Positions 7,731 to 16,079 are shown, numbered from the stretch's first letter. The stretch: DNA of 33,891 nucleotides from Bacteroidaceae bacterium (GCA_017522785.1 JAFWYF010000038.1:1-33891), one strand, 5' to 3'. The notes: generated by a model not told the origin, from the letters alone. Numbers and translations: made by a program.

Positions 7731-9371
7731 ATGGTTTCAGTTGATGGACTTACCGTTGAATTTGGCGGTACCACCCTTTTTAAAGATATATCATTTGTAA
7801 TTAACGACAAGGACCGTATTGCGCTAATGGGCAAAAACGGTGCAGGGAAAAGCACTTTATTAAAGATTCTTGCCGGTGTGCGTCAGGCTACGCGCGGACA
7901 AGTTTCGGCACCAAAAGATACTGTAATAGCCTACCTGCCACAGCATCTGATGACCGAGGATGGACGCACTGTGTTCGAAGAGGCATCACAAGCTTTTTCA
8001 CATCTGCATAAAATGGAAGCAGAAATAGAAGAACTAAACCGTCAATTGGCAGAACGCACCGACTACGAGAGCGATGAATACATGGCACTCATTGAAGAGG
8101 TTGCCACAAAAAGTGAGAAATTCTATGCAATAGACATGACTCACTTCGAAGAGGATGTAGAAAAAACACTTTTAGGACTAGGATTTGAGCGTAGCGACTT
8201 CACTCGCCAGACAAGCGAGTTCTCGGGTGGCTGGCGCATGCGAATAGAATTGGCAAAAATGCTTTTACGCAACCCCGATGTTTTGCTTCTCGACGAGCCC
8301 ACCAACCATCTCGACATTGAATCTATAGGATGGCTCGAGGAGTTCATTATCTCAAACGGCAAAACAGTTGTTGTGATTAGCCACGACCGTAAATTTGTCG
8401 ATAATATAACAACCCGTACCATAGAAGTTACAATGGGGCGCATCTATGACTACAAAGTGAACTACTCGCAATATCTTCAACTGCGTGCAGAACGTCGCGA
8501 ACAGCAGATGAAACAGTACGAGGAGCAACAGAAGATGATACAGGAGACCAAAGAGTTCATTGAACGGTTCAAAGGCACATATTCAAAGACATTGCAGGTG
8601 CAGAGTCGCGTAAAAATGCTCGAGAAACTGGAGATAATAGAGGTTGACGAAGAGGACACATCGGCATTGCGTTTAAAGTTTCCACCATCGCCTCGTTCGG
8701 GACAATACCCGGTTATTGCCGATGGTGTAGGAAAAGCCTTTGACGAGAAACGTATCTTTTCGAATGTTACTCTCACTGTAGAACGTGGCGACAAGATTGC
8801 ATTTGTAGGACGAAACGGCGAGGGAAAATCAACATTCGTTAAATGCATAATGAACGAGCTGGAGCACGAAGGGAAACTGCAATTGGGACACAATGTTCAG
8901 ATTGGCTATTTCGCGCAAAATCAAGCATCTATGCTCGAAGAGGATTTAACGGTGTTCCAAACTATTGACGATGTTGCAAAAGGTGATATAAGAAACAAAA
9001 TACGCGACCTGCTGGGTGCTTTTATGTTTGGTGGCGAAGCAAGCAGCAAAAAAGTTAAAGTGCTATCGGGTGGCGAGCGCACACGTCTTGCTTTGATGAA
9101 ATTACTTTTGGAGCCGGTTAATCTGCTCATTCTCGACGAGCCTACCAACCACCTCGATTTAAAGACAAAAGATATTCTCAAACAGGCATTACGCGATTTT
9201 GATGGAACACTGATTTGTGTGAGCCACGACCGAGATTTCCTCGACGGGCTAGTATCGAAAGTTTATGAGTTCGGGCATGGCAAGGTACGTGAACACCTTT
9301 GTGGCATTTACGAATTCCTAGAGACAAAGAAACTCGAAGGATTGCAGGAACTCGAAAGAAAAAGCAATTAA
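7731..9371 (+). CDS. ABC-F family ATPase (ribosome-associated)
   Basis: The 546-residue protein has two ABC domains and no membrane segments, as in the ABC-F family that acts on the ribosome (EttA, Uup, YbiT and antibiotic-protection relatives). The first domain has Walker A GKNGAGKST (34-42), signature FSGGWRMRIELAK and Walker B LLLDEPTNHLD. A charged linker follows (RREQQMKQYEEQQKMIQETK). The second domain has GRNGEGKST, LSGGERTRLALMK and LILDEPTNHLD. The start at 7731 is chosen over an in-frame ATG at 7671 because a promoter lies between them and because MVSVDGLTVEFGG is the normal N-terminus. ispE follows 12 bp downstream. The exact subfamily and any resistance role are not decidable from sequence alone. 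Confidence 0.95.
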   Translation: MVSVDGLTVEFGGTTLFKDISFVINDKDRIALMGKNGAGKSTLLKILAGVRQATRGQVSAPKDTVIAYLPQHLMTEDGRTVFEEASQAFSHLHKMEAEIEELNRQLAERTDYESDEYMALIEEVATKSEKFYAIDMTHFEEDVEKTLLGLGFERSDFTRQTSEFSGGWRMRIELAKMLLRNPDVLLLDEPTNHLDIESIGWLEEFIISNGKTVVVISHDRKFVDNITTRTIEVTMGRIYDYKVNYSQYLQLRAERREQQMKQYEEQQKMIQETKEFIERFKGTYSKTLQVQSRVKMLEKLEIIEVDEEDTSALRLKFPPSPRSGQYPVIADGVGKAFDEKRIFSNVTLTVERGDKIAFVGRNGEGKSTFVKCIMNELEHEGKLQLGHNVQIGYFAQNQASMLEEDLTVFQTIDDVAKGDIRNKIRDLLGAFMFGGEASSKKVKVLSGGERTRLALMKLLLEPVNLLILDEPTNHLDLKTKDILKQALRDFDGTLICVSHDRDFLDGLVSKVYEFGHGKVREHLCGIYEFLETKKLEGLQELERKSN

Positions 9372-9383
9372 AACAAGAATAAT

Positions 9384-10214
9384 ATGATAACATTTCCTAA
9401 CTGTAAAATAAATTTGGGACTCGATATTGTTTCGAAACGCGCCGACGGATATCACAATTTGGAAACCATATTCTACCCTATTCCACTATGTGATGTATTG
9501 GAAATTACCACTAACGACGAAGAAGATGCACCCGATTACACATTCAAAATGTACAACGCATCGTTTGACGGAGATAGCAACGACAACCTTGTTGTGAAAG
9601 CATACAAGATTTTGGCTGCGGAACATAGGCTTCCCAAAGTACAAATGAGCCTTTACAAGCATATACCAACAGGAGCCGGTTTGGGGGGTGGTTCATCGGA
9701 TGCGGCATTTGCGTTAAAAATGTTGAACGAAATAGGCAAGCTATCGCTGAGCGATGAACAGTTGGAGGAGTATGCCGCACGCATTGGTGCCGATTGCGCA
9801 TTTTTCATAAAAAAACGTCCGGCATTTGCAACAGGAATTGGGAATATTCTATCTGCTGTAGAATGTCATCTACAGGGTTATCATATTGTTTTGGTGAAAC
9901 CCGACATACACATTTCCACCAAAGAGGCCTATTCAATGGTGTCGCCATCGCAACCGGCAGTGTCGCTACAAGATGTTGCACCACGCCCTGTGAACATGTG
10001 GCGCAGTTCCATGAAAAACGATTTCGAGGTTAGTGTTTTTGCTAAGTACCCCGAAACAGCACACATAAAAGAGGAACTTTATAGATTAGGTGCATTCTAT
10101 GCATCTATGTCGGGTTCTGGCTCTTCGTTCTTTGGTATTTTTGAGAAGGAACAGAACGACGATTGTTTGAAAGAGTTGTTTCCCAACTGTTTCTGCTGGC
10201 AATGTAAACTATGA
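9384..10214 (+). CDS. ispE: 4-diphosphocytidyl-2-C-methyl-D-erythritol kinase
   Basis: Phosphorylates the 2-hydroxyl of CDP-methylerythritol with ATP in the non-mevalonate (MEP) isoprenoid pathway, in the cytoplasm. The 276 residues match the family. The N-terminal FPNCKINLGLDIVSKRADGYH substrate region is intact, as is the GHMP-kinase glycine loop PTGAGLGGGSSDAAFAL (about residues 91-107). RIGADCAFF and the C-terminal MSGSGSSFFGIF motif are also present. It lies 12 bp after the ABC-F gene and is probably co-transcribed. A hairpin terminator follows about 170 bp later. Confidence 0.96.
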   Translation: MITFPNCKINLGLDIVSKRADGYHNLETIFYPIPLCDVLEITTNDEEDAPDYTFKMYNASFDGDSNDNLVVKAYKILAAEHRLPKVQMSLYKHIPTGAGLGGGSSDAAFALKMLNEIGKLSLSDEQLEEYAARIGADCAFFIKKRPAFATGIGNILSAVECHLQGYHIVLVKPDIHISTKEAYSMVSPSQPAVSLQDVAPRPVNMWRSSMKNDFEVSVFAKYPETAHIKEELYRLGAFYASMSGSGSSFFGIFEKEQNDDCLKELFPNCFCWQCKL

Positions 10215-10293
10215 TATAAAAAGCGATTGCCTCGTGATTCACATCAGAAGGCAACCATAACACAAACACAAAATAAAACACGACAAAACTACT

Positions 10294-10374
10294 ATGCAAT
10301 TCATTAGCCTGTTTATGCTTTCACATAAAGCACTCAACACAGGTATTCACATATCCGAGGAGAGTTTCAGGTGA
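10294..10374 (+). CDS. Possible 26-residue small ORF downstream of ispE
   Basis: Between the ispE stop and its terminator there are 172 bp not needed for termination. They contain a 26-codon frame, ATG 10294 to TGA 10372-10374, encoding MQFISLFMLSHKALNTGIHI and six more residues. There is no family match I can name and no clear ribosome-binding site. It could be a small protein, part of a 3' UTR-derived RNA, or chance. Confidence 0.2.
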   Translation: MQFISLFMLSHKALNTGIHISEESFR

Positions 10375-10386
10375 CTTGCAAAAAAT

Positions 10387-10416
10387 AAACAGCCCGAGTG
10401 GGCTGTTTGTTTTTTA
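10387..10416. terminator. Bidirectional terminator between ispE and ansA
   Basis: AAACAGCCC and GGGCTGTTT flank a 4-nt loop (10387-10408), followed by a T run on the plus strand. The minus strand also leads into a T-rich run. It serves the two converging genes ispE and ansA. Confidence 0.85.
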
Positions 10417-10445
10417 TCATATATTTAATTTATGTTAAAAGATGA

Positions 10446-11483
10446 TTACGAGATTTCACCGGCCATATTACGCCTCATTTCTATACGAATCTGTTCCGGA
10501 GTAAGACGACGTCCGAGCAGATTCATCAATTTTGTCAATGCAGCCTCTACGGTTAAATCGCCACCACTGATTATGCCTGCATCCAATAATTGGCGTCCTG
10601 TTTCATAAAGTTTCATTTTTACGCTACCGGTGCTACATTGAGTTATATTTACAATTATTTTTCCCATACGTGTTGCCTCGGTAAGCGCATCAACCAGCCA
10701 CTGCTCTTGCGGAGCATTTCCCGAGCCGAAAGTACGGAAGATTATACCTTTAAGACCATCGGCAACAAGCACACTCCTAACTATGTCGGGTTGAATACCC
10801 GGGAAGAGAGAAAATATTATAATATCACTATCCATAGCATAGTGTGGAGTGAGTTTACTATTTGGGTCATAGGGCTTTATGTAGTTACGGTTATATTGTA
10901 TCTCCAGCCCCGACTTTGCCAATATCGGATAGTTGTTTGAACTAAAGGCCGAGAAACTTTCGGCACTTATTTTTGTCGAACGGTTACCACGCATAAGTTG
11001 TTGGTGGAAGAATATGCATACTTCGGGAACAATTGGTGTACCATCGACATTCTTTGCAGCGGCAATCTCTATTGCCGTAAGGAGGTTTTCCTTGCCATCG
11101 GTGCGCAAGACACCAATAGGCAATTGACTACCGGTTAGTATTACGGGCTTCATTAGCCCATCGAGCATAAAACTCAATGCCGATGCTGTAAACGCCATGG
11201 TATCTGTTCCATGCAAAACAACAAAGCCATCGTATTGGTCATAATTATCATATATAATCTTTGCCAATTCGGCCCACAGAGCAGGCTTCATATCGGAAGA
11301 ATCAATGGGAGGATTAAATGCCTTAGATGAAATATTTAAATTGAATTGTTTAATTTCGGGGACATGACGTATGAGTTCATCGAAATTGAAATTCTCTAAA
11401 GCACCGGTTTCACTATTACGCATCATGCCAATAGTGCCACCTGTATATATTAACAGTATAGATGTTTTACTATTGTTGTTCAT
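10446..11483 (-). CDS. ansA: Type I (cytoplasmic) L-asparaginase
   Basis: Hydrolyses L-asparagine to aspartate and ammonia. The 345-residue protein has no signal peptide, which fits the cytoplasmic type I enzyme and not the periplasmic type II. The first catalytic threonine motif is YTGGTIGMM near residues 13-21 (the T17 region), and the second is HGTDTMAFTAS near residue 95. LTGSQLPIG and QCSTGSVKMKLYETG are also typical. A TAAGTTTG box lies upstream on the minus strand (11545-11538). The gene stands alone and faces ispE across a shared terminator. Confidence 0.95.
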   Translation of the reverse strand: MNNNSKTSILLIYTGGTIGMMRNSETGALENFNFDELIRHVPEIKQFNLNISSKAFNPPIDSSDMKPALWAELAKIIYDNYDQYDGFVVLHGTDTMAFTASALSFMLDGLMKPVILTGSQLPIGVLRTDGKENLLTAIEIAAAKNVDGTPIVPEVCIFFHQQLMRGNRSTKISAESFSAFSSNNYPILAKSGLEIQYNRNYIKPYDPNSKLTPHYAMDSDIIIFSLFPGIQPDIVRSVLVADGLKGIIFRTFGSGNAPQEQWLVDALTEATRMGKIIVNITQCSTGSVKMKLYETGRQLLDAGIISGGDLTVEAALTKLMNLLGRRLTPEQIRIEMRRNMAGEIS

Positions 11484-11683
11484 TTGTTTCTTAGTTTTCT
11501 AATTCAGAAGAATACGATTACTTTTATTTAGCGAATGCAAACTTACACAAATTCGCTTAATAGTGGGTAATACTTAAATAAAATTCTTATATTCGCATCA
11601 CGAAAAAGAGTAACAGATACGACTCTTTTTGTTTTAACGCATATTGGTGTCCCTTTTTTGTGATATTACAATACATTTTTAAT

Positions 11684-12475
11684 ATGAAACCGATTGAGCC
11701 CGAAGAACTAAAAAATATACAGTTAAATATTCTTGACGATGTTACATCCTTTTGCGAGAAACATAACATTCGTTACTTTCTTGCTTACGGTACCCTTTTG
11801 GGGGCTGTACGGCACAAGGGCTACATTCCATGGGACGATGACATAGATATACATATTCCTCGCCCCGACTACGAGAGATTTGTTGAGTTATATAATAAGG
11901 AGAACAAGGAATACGAAGTTATAACGCACGAGCTAAATCCTAAATATAATGTACCTTTTGCAAAGGTGCATCACAAAGGGACTGTCTTACATGAGTTTTT
12001 ATATAAGAACCCCGGAACATTCGGTGTATATATTGATTTATTCCCACTCGACGGATTAAAAAGTTCTATTCAGGCAACGCTATGTGGGCAGTGTATTCGT
12101 TTTATGTATGTAAAAAGTTCTATATTTTTTAAAGGACAAACTTTGGCTCGTAAATTGCGCCTTGCCATTACAAAAACAATTCTTTTACCCTTCTCGCGCC
12201 ACTTTATTTTATCATCTATGCGACGCATAGCAACAAAACACAAATACGAGGAGTGTGATAGAGTGTGCAGTTTTGGTTCTCGAACAGCTGCTCGTGAAAT
12301 TCTGCCAAGCAACATTTTCGACGAATACATTATGCAACCTTTCGAAGGACGGATGTATCGTATACCAAAGAACTACGATGCATATCTAACAGCAAAATAT
12401 GGTAACTATATGCAGTTGCCACCGGTGGAATTGCGTGTATCGACACACGATTCACAAGCCTACTGGCGCGACTAG
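11684..12475 (+). CDS. LicD family nucleotidyl/phosphotransferase
   Basis: The 263-residue protein belongs to the LicD family of nucleotidyltransferase-fold enzymes. Characterised members transfer phosphocholine or other phospho-groups onto cell-surface glycans. The signature FLAYGTLLGAVRHKGYIPWD, followed by DDIDIHIPRPDYE, is complete and holds the metal-binding aspartates. EVITHELNPKYNVPFAKVHHKGT and YIDLFPLDG are also family-typical. Start 11684 (MKPIEPEELKNIQ) is preferred over an in-frame ATG at 11660 because family members begin this way. There are no glycosyltransferases next to it, so the acceptor glycan is unknown. Its last 4 bp overlap the end of the converging gene on the other strand. 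Confidence 0.9.
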   Translation: MKPIEPEELKNIQLNILDDVTSFCEKHNIRYFLAYGTLLGAVRHKGYIPWDDDIDIHIPRPDYERFVELYNKENKEYEVITHELNPKYNVPFAKVHHKGTVLHEFLYKNPGTFGVYIDLFPLDGLKSSIQATLCGQCIRFMYVKSSIFFKGQTLARKLRLAITKTILLPFSRHFILSSMRRIATKHKYEECDRVCSFGSRTAAREILPSNIFDEYIMQPFEGRMYRIPKNYDAYLTAKYGNYMQLPPVELRVSTHDSQAYWRD

Positions 12476-12759
12476 AAAGATAACAATTCAACTATCTTGA
12501 CGGCATCATCACGAGTAAAGCCACGAGCTACAATCTCACGCCCACCTCGTGTTTCTATATATATGTCGGCAAAAAGGATATGCTTATCGCACGATACGCT
12601 GGCAATTGCTCCAAAACGAATCTTTGTCTCTTTAGAACCAATTATTTTGGGTTTGCGATGAATTACAACCTCTTGTTCGTCGTCAATAATAATTTCGTCG
12701 GGAAAGATTGCATTACCGTCGCCTGAGACACGACATGCTTCAAATCTGTAATAGGACAT
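12472..12759 (-). CDS. Small PH-like domain protein
   Basis: A 95-residue soluble protein that reads as alternating beta-strands with a final helix (TRDDAVKIVELLSF). The pattern FPDEIIIDDEQEVVIHRKP..IIGSKETKIRFGAIASVSC resembles the small bacterial pleckstrin-homology-like domains, in which two facing sheets are closed by one C-terminal helix. There is no signal peptide or membrane segment. Substrate and role are unknown. Its stop codon overlaps that of licD by 4 bp on the opposite strand, with no terminator between them. Confidence 0.65.
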   Translation of the reverse strand: MSYYRFEACRVSGDGNAIFPDEIIIDDEQEVVIHRKPKIIGSKETKIRFGAIASVSCDKHILFADIYIETRGGREIVARGFTRDDAVKIVELLSF

Positions 12760-13003
12760 TATTGTTCAAATATTATTTTGATAATGTAAATCTTAATCAA
12801 TTTTTAGATTAAAGTACTCTAAACACTTTACACAACTATGTAAAGATAGAGATAATTATTTAAATGGTAGCAGAAACGGTCTATTAAATTCTATTTTGAG
12901 TACAAAATTCATTAAAATGTGCATAAACAACAGTTAATTACACTACACTAGCCGGTTGCATAATTAGGCTTGCTTAATTTTCTCTCAAAAAAAATATAAT
13001 AGG
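12760..13003. other. AT-rich intergenic region upstream of rpsP
   Basis: Between the start of the PH-like gene and the rpsP promoter. I see no ORF of note. One small inverted repeat (TTAATC 12793-12798, GATTAA 12807-12812) lies near the start of the PH-like gene and could be an operator-like site, but such short AT palindromes occur by chance. Confidence 0.5.
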
Positions 13004-13034
13004 TTGGTTATTACACAAAAAAGTATTACCTTTG
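13004..13034 (+). promoter_or_regulatory. Promoter of rpsP
   Basis: TTGG (13004-13007), 19 nt, TACCTTTG (13027-13034) is a strong match to the Bacteroidota housekeeping promoter. The predicted start is at about 13038-13040. Confidence 0.8.
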
Positions 13035-13038
13035 CACC

Positions 13039-13057
13039 GCCGATACGAGATATCGGC
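13039..13057 (+). promoter_or_regulatory. Hairpin at the predicted 5' end of the rpsP mRNA
   Basis: GCCGATA (13039-13045) pairs perfectly with TATCGGC (13051-13057) around a 5-nt CGAGA loop. It begins at the position where the upstream promoter predicts the transcript to start, so the mRNA would open with a stem. This could stabilise the message or be an autoregulatory ribosomal-protein site. Only position and pairing are seen. Confidence 0.6.
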
Positions 13058-13093
13058 TAACTCAAATCATTAACCCATTAAAAACAAAAAGAA

Positions 13094-13654
13094 ATGGCAA
13101 CAAAAATCAGATTACAGAGAAGAGGTCGTAAACACTACGCATTCTACTCAATTGTGATTGCAGATTCGAGAGCTCCACGTGATGGAAAGTTCGTTGAGAA
13201 AATCGGTACTTACAACCCCAACACAGACCCTGCAACAATCGACCTTAACTTCGAGCGTGCATTGTATTGGGTAAACAACGGTGCTACTCCTACAGACACA
13301 GCACGTAACATTCTTTCTCGCGAAGGTGTTTACATGATGAAACATCTCCAAGGCGGTGTTAAGAAAGGTGCATTCGACGAGGCTGCCGCACAGGCTAAAT
13401 TCGATGCTTGGAAAGCAGGTAAAGAGAACACTCTCAACGGCATTAAGAGCAAGAACGAGCAAGCTAAGCGCGATGACAAGAAAGCACGCTTAGAGGCAGA
13501 GAAAGAGGTAAACGCAGCAATTGCTAAGAAAGTAGCTGACAAGAAAGCTGCCGAGGCTCTTGCTAAAGCAGAGGCAGAGGCTGCAGCTGCTGCTGAGAAC
13601 GCAGAGGCTACAGAAACTCCCGCAGAGGAGGTTGCTGAGGCAACAGAGGCTTAA
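13094..13654 (+). CDS. rpsP: 30S ribosomal protein S16 with long C-terminal tail
   Basis: Structural protein of the small ribosomal subunit. The S16 core occupies about residues 1-85: [20 protein letters not shown], then [21 protein letters not shown] tail of about 100 residues follows, first basic ([18 protein letters not shown]) and then Ala/Glu-rich ([20 protein letters not shown]). Long, low-complexity S16 tails are known in Bacteroidota, so the 186-residue length is not an error. The gene has a strong promoter, a 5' hairpin and its own terminator. In many bacteria rpsP neighbours rimM and trmD; here the following gene is a TrmH-type methyltransferase instead. Confidence 0.97.
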   Translation: MATKIRLQRRGRKHYAFYSIVIADSRAPRDGKFVEKIGTYNPNTDPATIDLNFERALYWVNNGATPTDTARNILSREGVYMMKHLQGGVKKGAFDEAAAQAKFDAWKAGKENTLNGIKSKNEQAKRDDKKARLEAEKEVNAAIAKKVADKKAAEALAKAEAEAAAAAENAEATETPAEEVAEATEA

Positions 13655-13685
13655 TAGAACCTCTTGGCAATTATTGCTCAACATA

Positions 13686-13724
13686 TACAAACTATCTTCA
13701 ACAGAGGATAGTTTGTATTTTTTA
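13686..13724 (+). terminator. Terminator after rpsP
   Basis: TACAAACTATC (13686-13696) pairs with GATAGTTTGTA (13707-13717) and is followed by a T run. It lies between rpsP and the methyltransferase gene, only 15 bp before the latter's start. Expression of that gene would need read-through or its own promoter. Confidence 0.85.
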
Positions 13725-13738
13725 TTAAAACAACTACA

Positions 13739-14539
13739 ATGCCACTTATAGAGATAAAAGAGATATCACACCCCGGTGTAGATATATTTGCATCGCTAAC
13801 CGAAGCGCAACTGCGTCGTAAACATGATTTAGAACAGGGGATTTTTATTGCCGAGAGTCCAAAAGTTATAAATGTTGCCCTGAATGCCGGCTACAAGCCT
13901 TTGGCACTGCTATGCGAAAAGAAACATATACATGGCGATGCGGCAGACATAATAGAGAGGTGTGGCGACATTCCTGTTTATACAGGAGAACGAGATGTAT
14001 TGGCTTCGCTAACCGGTTATACTCTCACACGTGGTGTGTTATGCGCCATGTACCGACCAACATTGCCAAAAGTTGCTGATATTTGCAAAAAAGCAGAACG
14101 CATTGTGGTTATAGACGGTGTTGTTGACACAACAAACATAGGAGCCATATTTCGTTCGGCGGCCGCATTAGGCATTGATGCCGTATTGCTGACACCCACT
14201 GCCTGCGACCCATTAAATCGTCGCGCAATACGTGTATCCATGGGGTCGGTGTTTTTACTACCTTGGACAATAATCGACGACTCTATTAACTCATTGCGCG
14301 AGAATGGTTTCAAAACTGTTGCAATGGCGCTGACAGAAAACTCAATTTCCATTGATGACCCGGCCCTTGCACAAGAACCTCGTTTGGCTATTATAATGGG
14401 AACAGAAGGAGATGGATTGTCGGAGCAGACAATAGCATCGGCTGACTATGTTGTTCGTATTCCAATGTCTCACAATGTCGACTCTTTAAATGTTGCAGCT
14501 GCGACAGCTGTTGCATGTTGGGAACTGAGAAAGAGATAA
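13739..14539 (+). CDS. TrmH/SpoU family RNA 2'-O-methyltransferase
   Basis: An SPOUT-class methyltransferase of 266 residues that would methylate a ribose 2'-OH in rRNA or tRNA using S-adenosylmethionine. The N-terminal substrate-binding part (LRRKHDLEQGIFIAESPKVI) resembles the SpoU substrate-binding domain. The three catalytic motifs are present: VVDTTNIGAIFRSAAALGI (motif 1, with the conserved Asn and Arg), IIMGTEGDGLSEQTI (motif 2) and IPMSHNVDSLNVAAATAVA (motif 3, forming the knot). The substrate nucleotide cannot be predicted. It follows rpsP across a terminator. Confidence 0.93.
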   Translation: MPLIEIKEISHPGVDIFASLTEAQLRRKHDLEQGIFIAESPKVINVALNAGYKPLALLCEKKHIHGDAADIIERCGDIPVYTGERDVLASLTGYTLTRGVLCAMYRPTLPKVADICKKAERIVVIDGVVDTTNIGAIFRSAAALGIDAVLLTPTACDPLNRRAIRVSMGSVFLLPWTIIDDSINSLRENGFKTVAMALTENSISIDDPALAQEPRLAIIMGTEGDGLSEQTIASADYVVRIPMSHNVDSLNVAAATAVACWELRKR

Positions 14540-14588
14540 ATTATATTACTACCTATTTATACAATTTATCTTTTTTATTATAAGGTGT

Positions 14589-14619
14589 TTTGTATATATT
14601 CGAAAATAAAGTATTTTTG
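14589..14619 (+). promoter_or_regulatory. Promoter abutting the S41-like gene (leaderless mRNA predicted)
   Basis: TTTG (14589-14592), 19 nt, TATTTTTG (14612-14619) is a full match to the Bacteroidota promoter. The box ends 5 bp before ATG 14625, so transcription should start at or next to the start codon. Confidence 0.65.
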
Positions 14620-14624
14620 TGGAC

Positions 14625-15926
14625 ATGAAAATTACCGGAAATATATTGTCGTTTTTAATAGCCACTTGCTCATTATTTATTATGAGTTGTGGCGAAGACA
14701 GAACATACGAATATCTTGAGATTACAAAAGAGAATCAATGGATTTACTCAGAAATGAAAACAAGATATCTGTGGGCTGATTCCATTAAACCGTTACAAAA
14801 AAAGAATTTCTTTGGCAGCAGCCAGACATTCTTTAAAAACATTCTATACAAGAGCGATAAAACATCTTACTTTACCGGTGCCGAGCCTTCTACAAGTTAC
14901 GGTATGAGCTATGTAGCCATGCGCGACCCATTGGGAATAAAAGCAAGCGACACATATGCTCTTGTTGTTGCAGTGGAAGAAGAATCACCTGCCGACAAAG
15001 CTGGTGTAAAACGTGGCACATGGATTTCGAAATGTGGCAAACACACTATATCGTTAAGCAACAATCCGTTTTTACAACAAGGCGATTCCGCCATTTTATA
15101 TACCAAACGCATCGATTTTAATGATGAAACTGCAACCTATGAATGGCACGAAGGGGATACACTGAAAATGGGGCCATCGGCTGTTGTAAACAGTACTGCT
15201 ATTGCACTCGACACAATATATTCCGTACGTGATAAGAAAGTAGGATATATTGTATGTAACCGTTTCGATGGCGATGATTTTGTGCAAAACATACAAAGTA
15301 TTCTATCGCAATTCCACGAAGAGGGTATAAACGAACTTATTCTCGACTTGCGATACAACAGTGGAGGTTCATTGAATAGTGCTGTTGCCGTTGCCGGGAT
15401 GCTATTGCCTGCCGACAAAAATGGTTCACTATTCAGCCAATTAACCTATTCAATTGAAGATGGGACAGAGCAACAGGAATATGTAGTTAGCACAAATTCA
15501 ACAATATCTAATTTAGATGGTATATACATTCTTTCTACAGGAGCCACACGTGGTGTTGCAGAGTCATTCATTTCCGGCATGAAGAGCTTAGACAACAGAG
15601 TGCGCATAGTTGGCAATGCCACAATGGGCGACAATTTATATACCGAAGAGATAGAGTCGCCTTATGGTTTTTCTATTAACCCGGTGGTAGCTCGTCTATA
15701 TTCAACAAACGGTGTAGTTTTACCGGAAGGAGGAATATATACAGATTATCTTGTTGATGAATTTTCACAAATTCAAATTATATATCCTCTTGGAGACCAG
15801 CAGGAATATTTGCTCTACTCTACTATTCATCTTTTGACAACAGGTACTGTTCCACAAACAGAACTGCCTGTTTTACAAAAATCGCATATTCAATTTATAC
15901 CACAAGAGAAAAGCATCTTAAAATAA
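14625..15926 (+). CDS. S41 (C-terminal processing) peptidase-like lipoprotein, catalytic residues missing
   Basis: A 433-residue predicted lipoprotein with signal peptide and lipobox (LFIMSC). The N-terminal helical segment (TKENQWIYSEMKTRYLWAD) is typical of Bacteroidota S41 proteins. A PDZ domain covers about residues 85-170 (VAVEEESPADKAGVKRGTWI), followed by the S41 fold with the conserved ILDLRYNSGG. At the nucleophile site, where active members read TASASE, this protein reads TRGVAE (308-313), so Ser is replaced by Gly310. The catalytic Lys motif, usually TYGKN, is TMGDN (333-337), with Asp336 in its place. It is therefore probably a non-proteolytic binding protein of the envelope. ATG 14625 is chosen because it gives the intact signal peptide. 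A terminator follows. Confidence 0.88.
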   Translation: MKITGNILSFLIATCSLFIMSCGEDRTYEYLEITKENQWIYSEMKTRYLWADSIKPLQKKNFFGSSQTFFKNILYKSDKTSYFTGAEPSTSYGMSYVAMRDPLGIKASDTYALVVAVEEESPADKAGVKRGTWISKCGKHTISLSNNPFLQQGDSAILYTKRIDFNDETATYEWHEGDTLKMGPSAVVNSTAIALDTIYSVRDKKVGYIVCNRFDGDDFVQNIQSILSQFHEEGINELILDLRYNSGGSLNSAVAVAGMLLPADKNGSLFSQLTYSIEDGTEQQEYVVSTNSTISNLDGIYILSTGATRGVAESFISGMKSLDNRVRIVGNATMGDNLYTEEIESPYGFSINPVVARLYSTNGVVLPEGGIYTDYLVDEFSQIQIIYPLGDQQEYLLYSTIHLLTTGTVPQTELPVLQKSHIQFIPQEKSILK

Positions 15927-15955
15927 TATAGATATTATTTAATTGTAAGTTTTAT

Positions 15956-16002
15956 GGTTACTATTGTTTATAAAAGCATAAGCAATAGTAACCTTTTTTT
16001 TC
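15956..16002 (+). terminator. Terminator after the S41-like gene
   Basis: GGTTACTATTG (15956-15966) pairs with CAATAGTAACC (15983-15993), followed directly by eight T residues. It separates the S41-like gene from the next operon. Confidence 0.88.
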
Positions 16003-16079
16003 TTTTCTTAATTCATTCTGTTAAACCCACTCATGGCTTTATGTGTTATTTTGCTAAATAACCATAAATTATAAACGGA

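Noticed and set aside
11660-11683. Upstream ATG start for licD
   Set aside because: Eight extra residues (MILQYIFN) are not family-like; MKPIEPEELKNIQ is.
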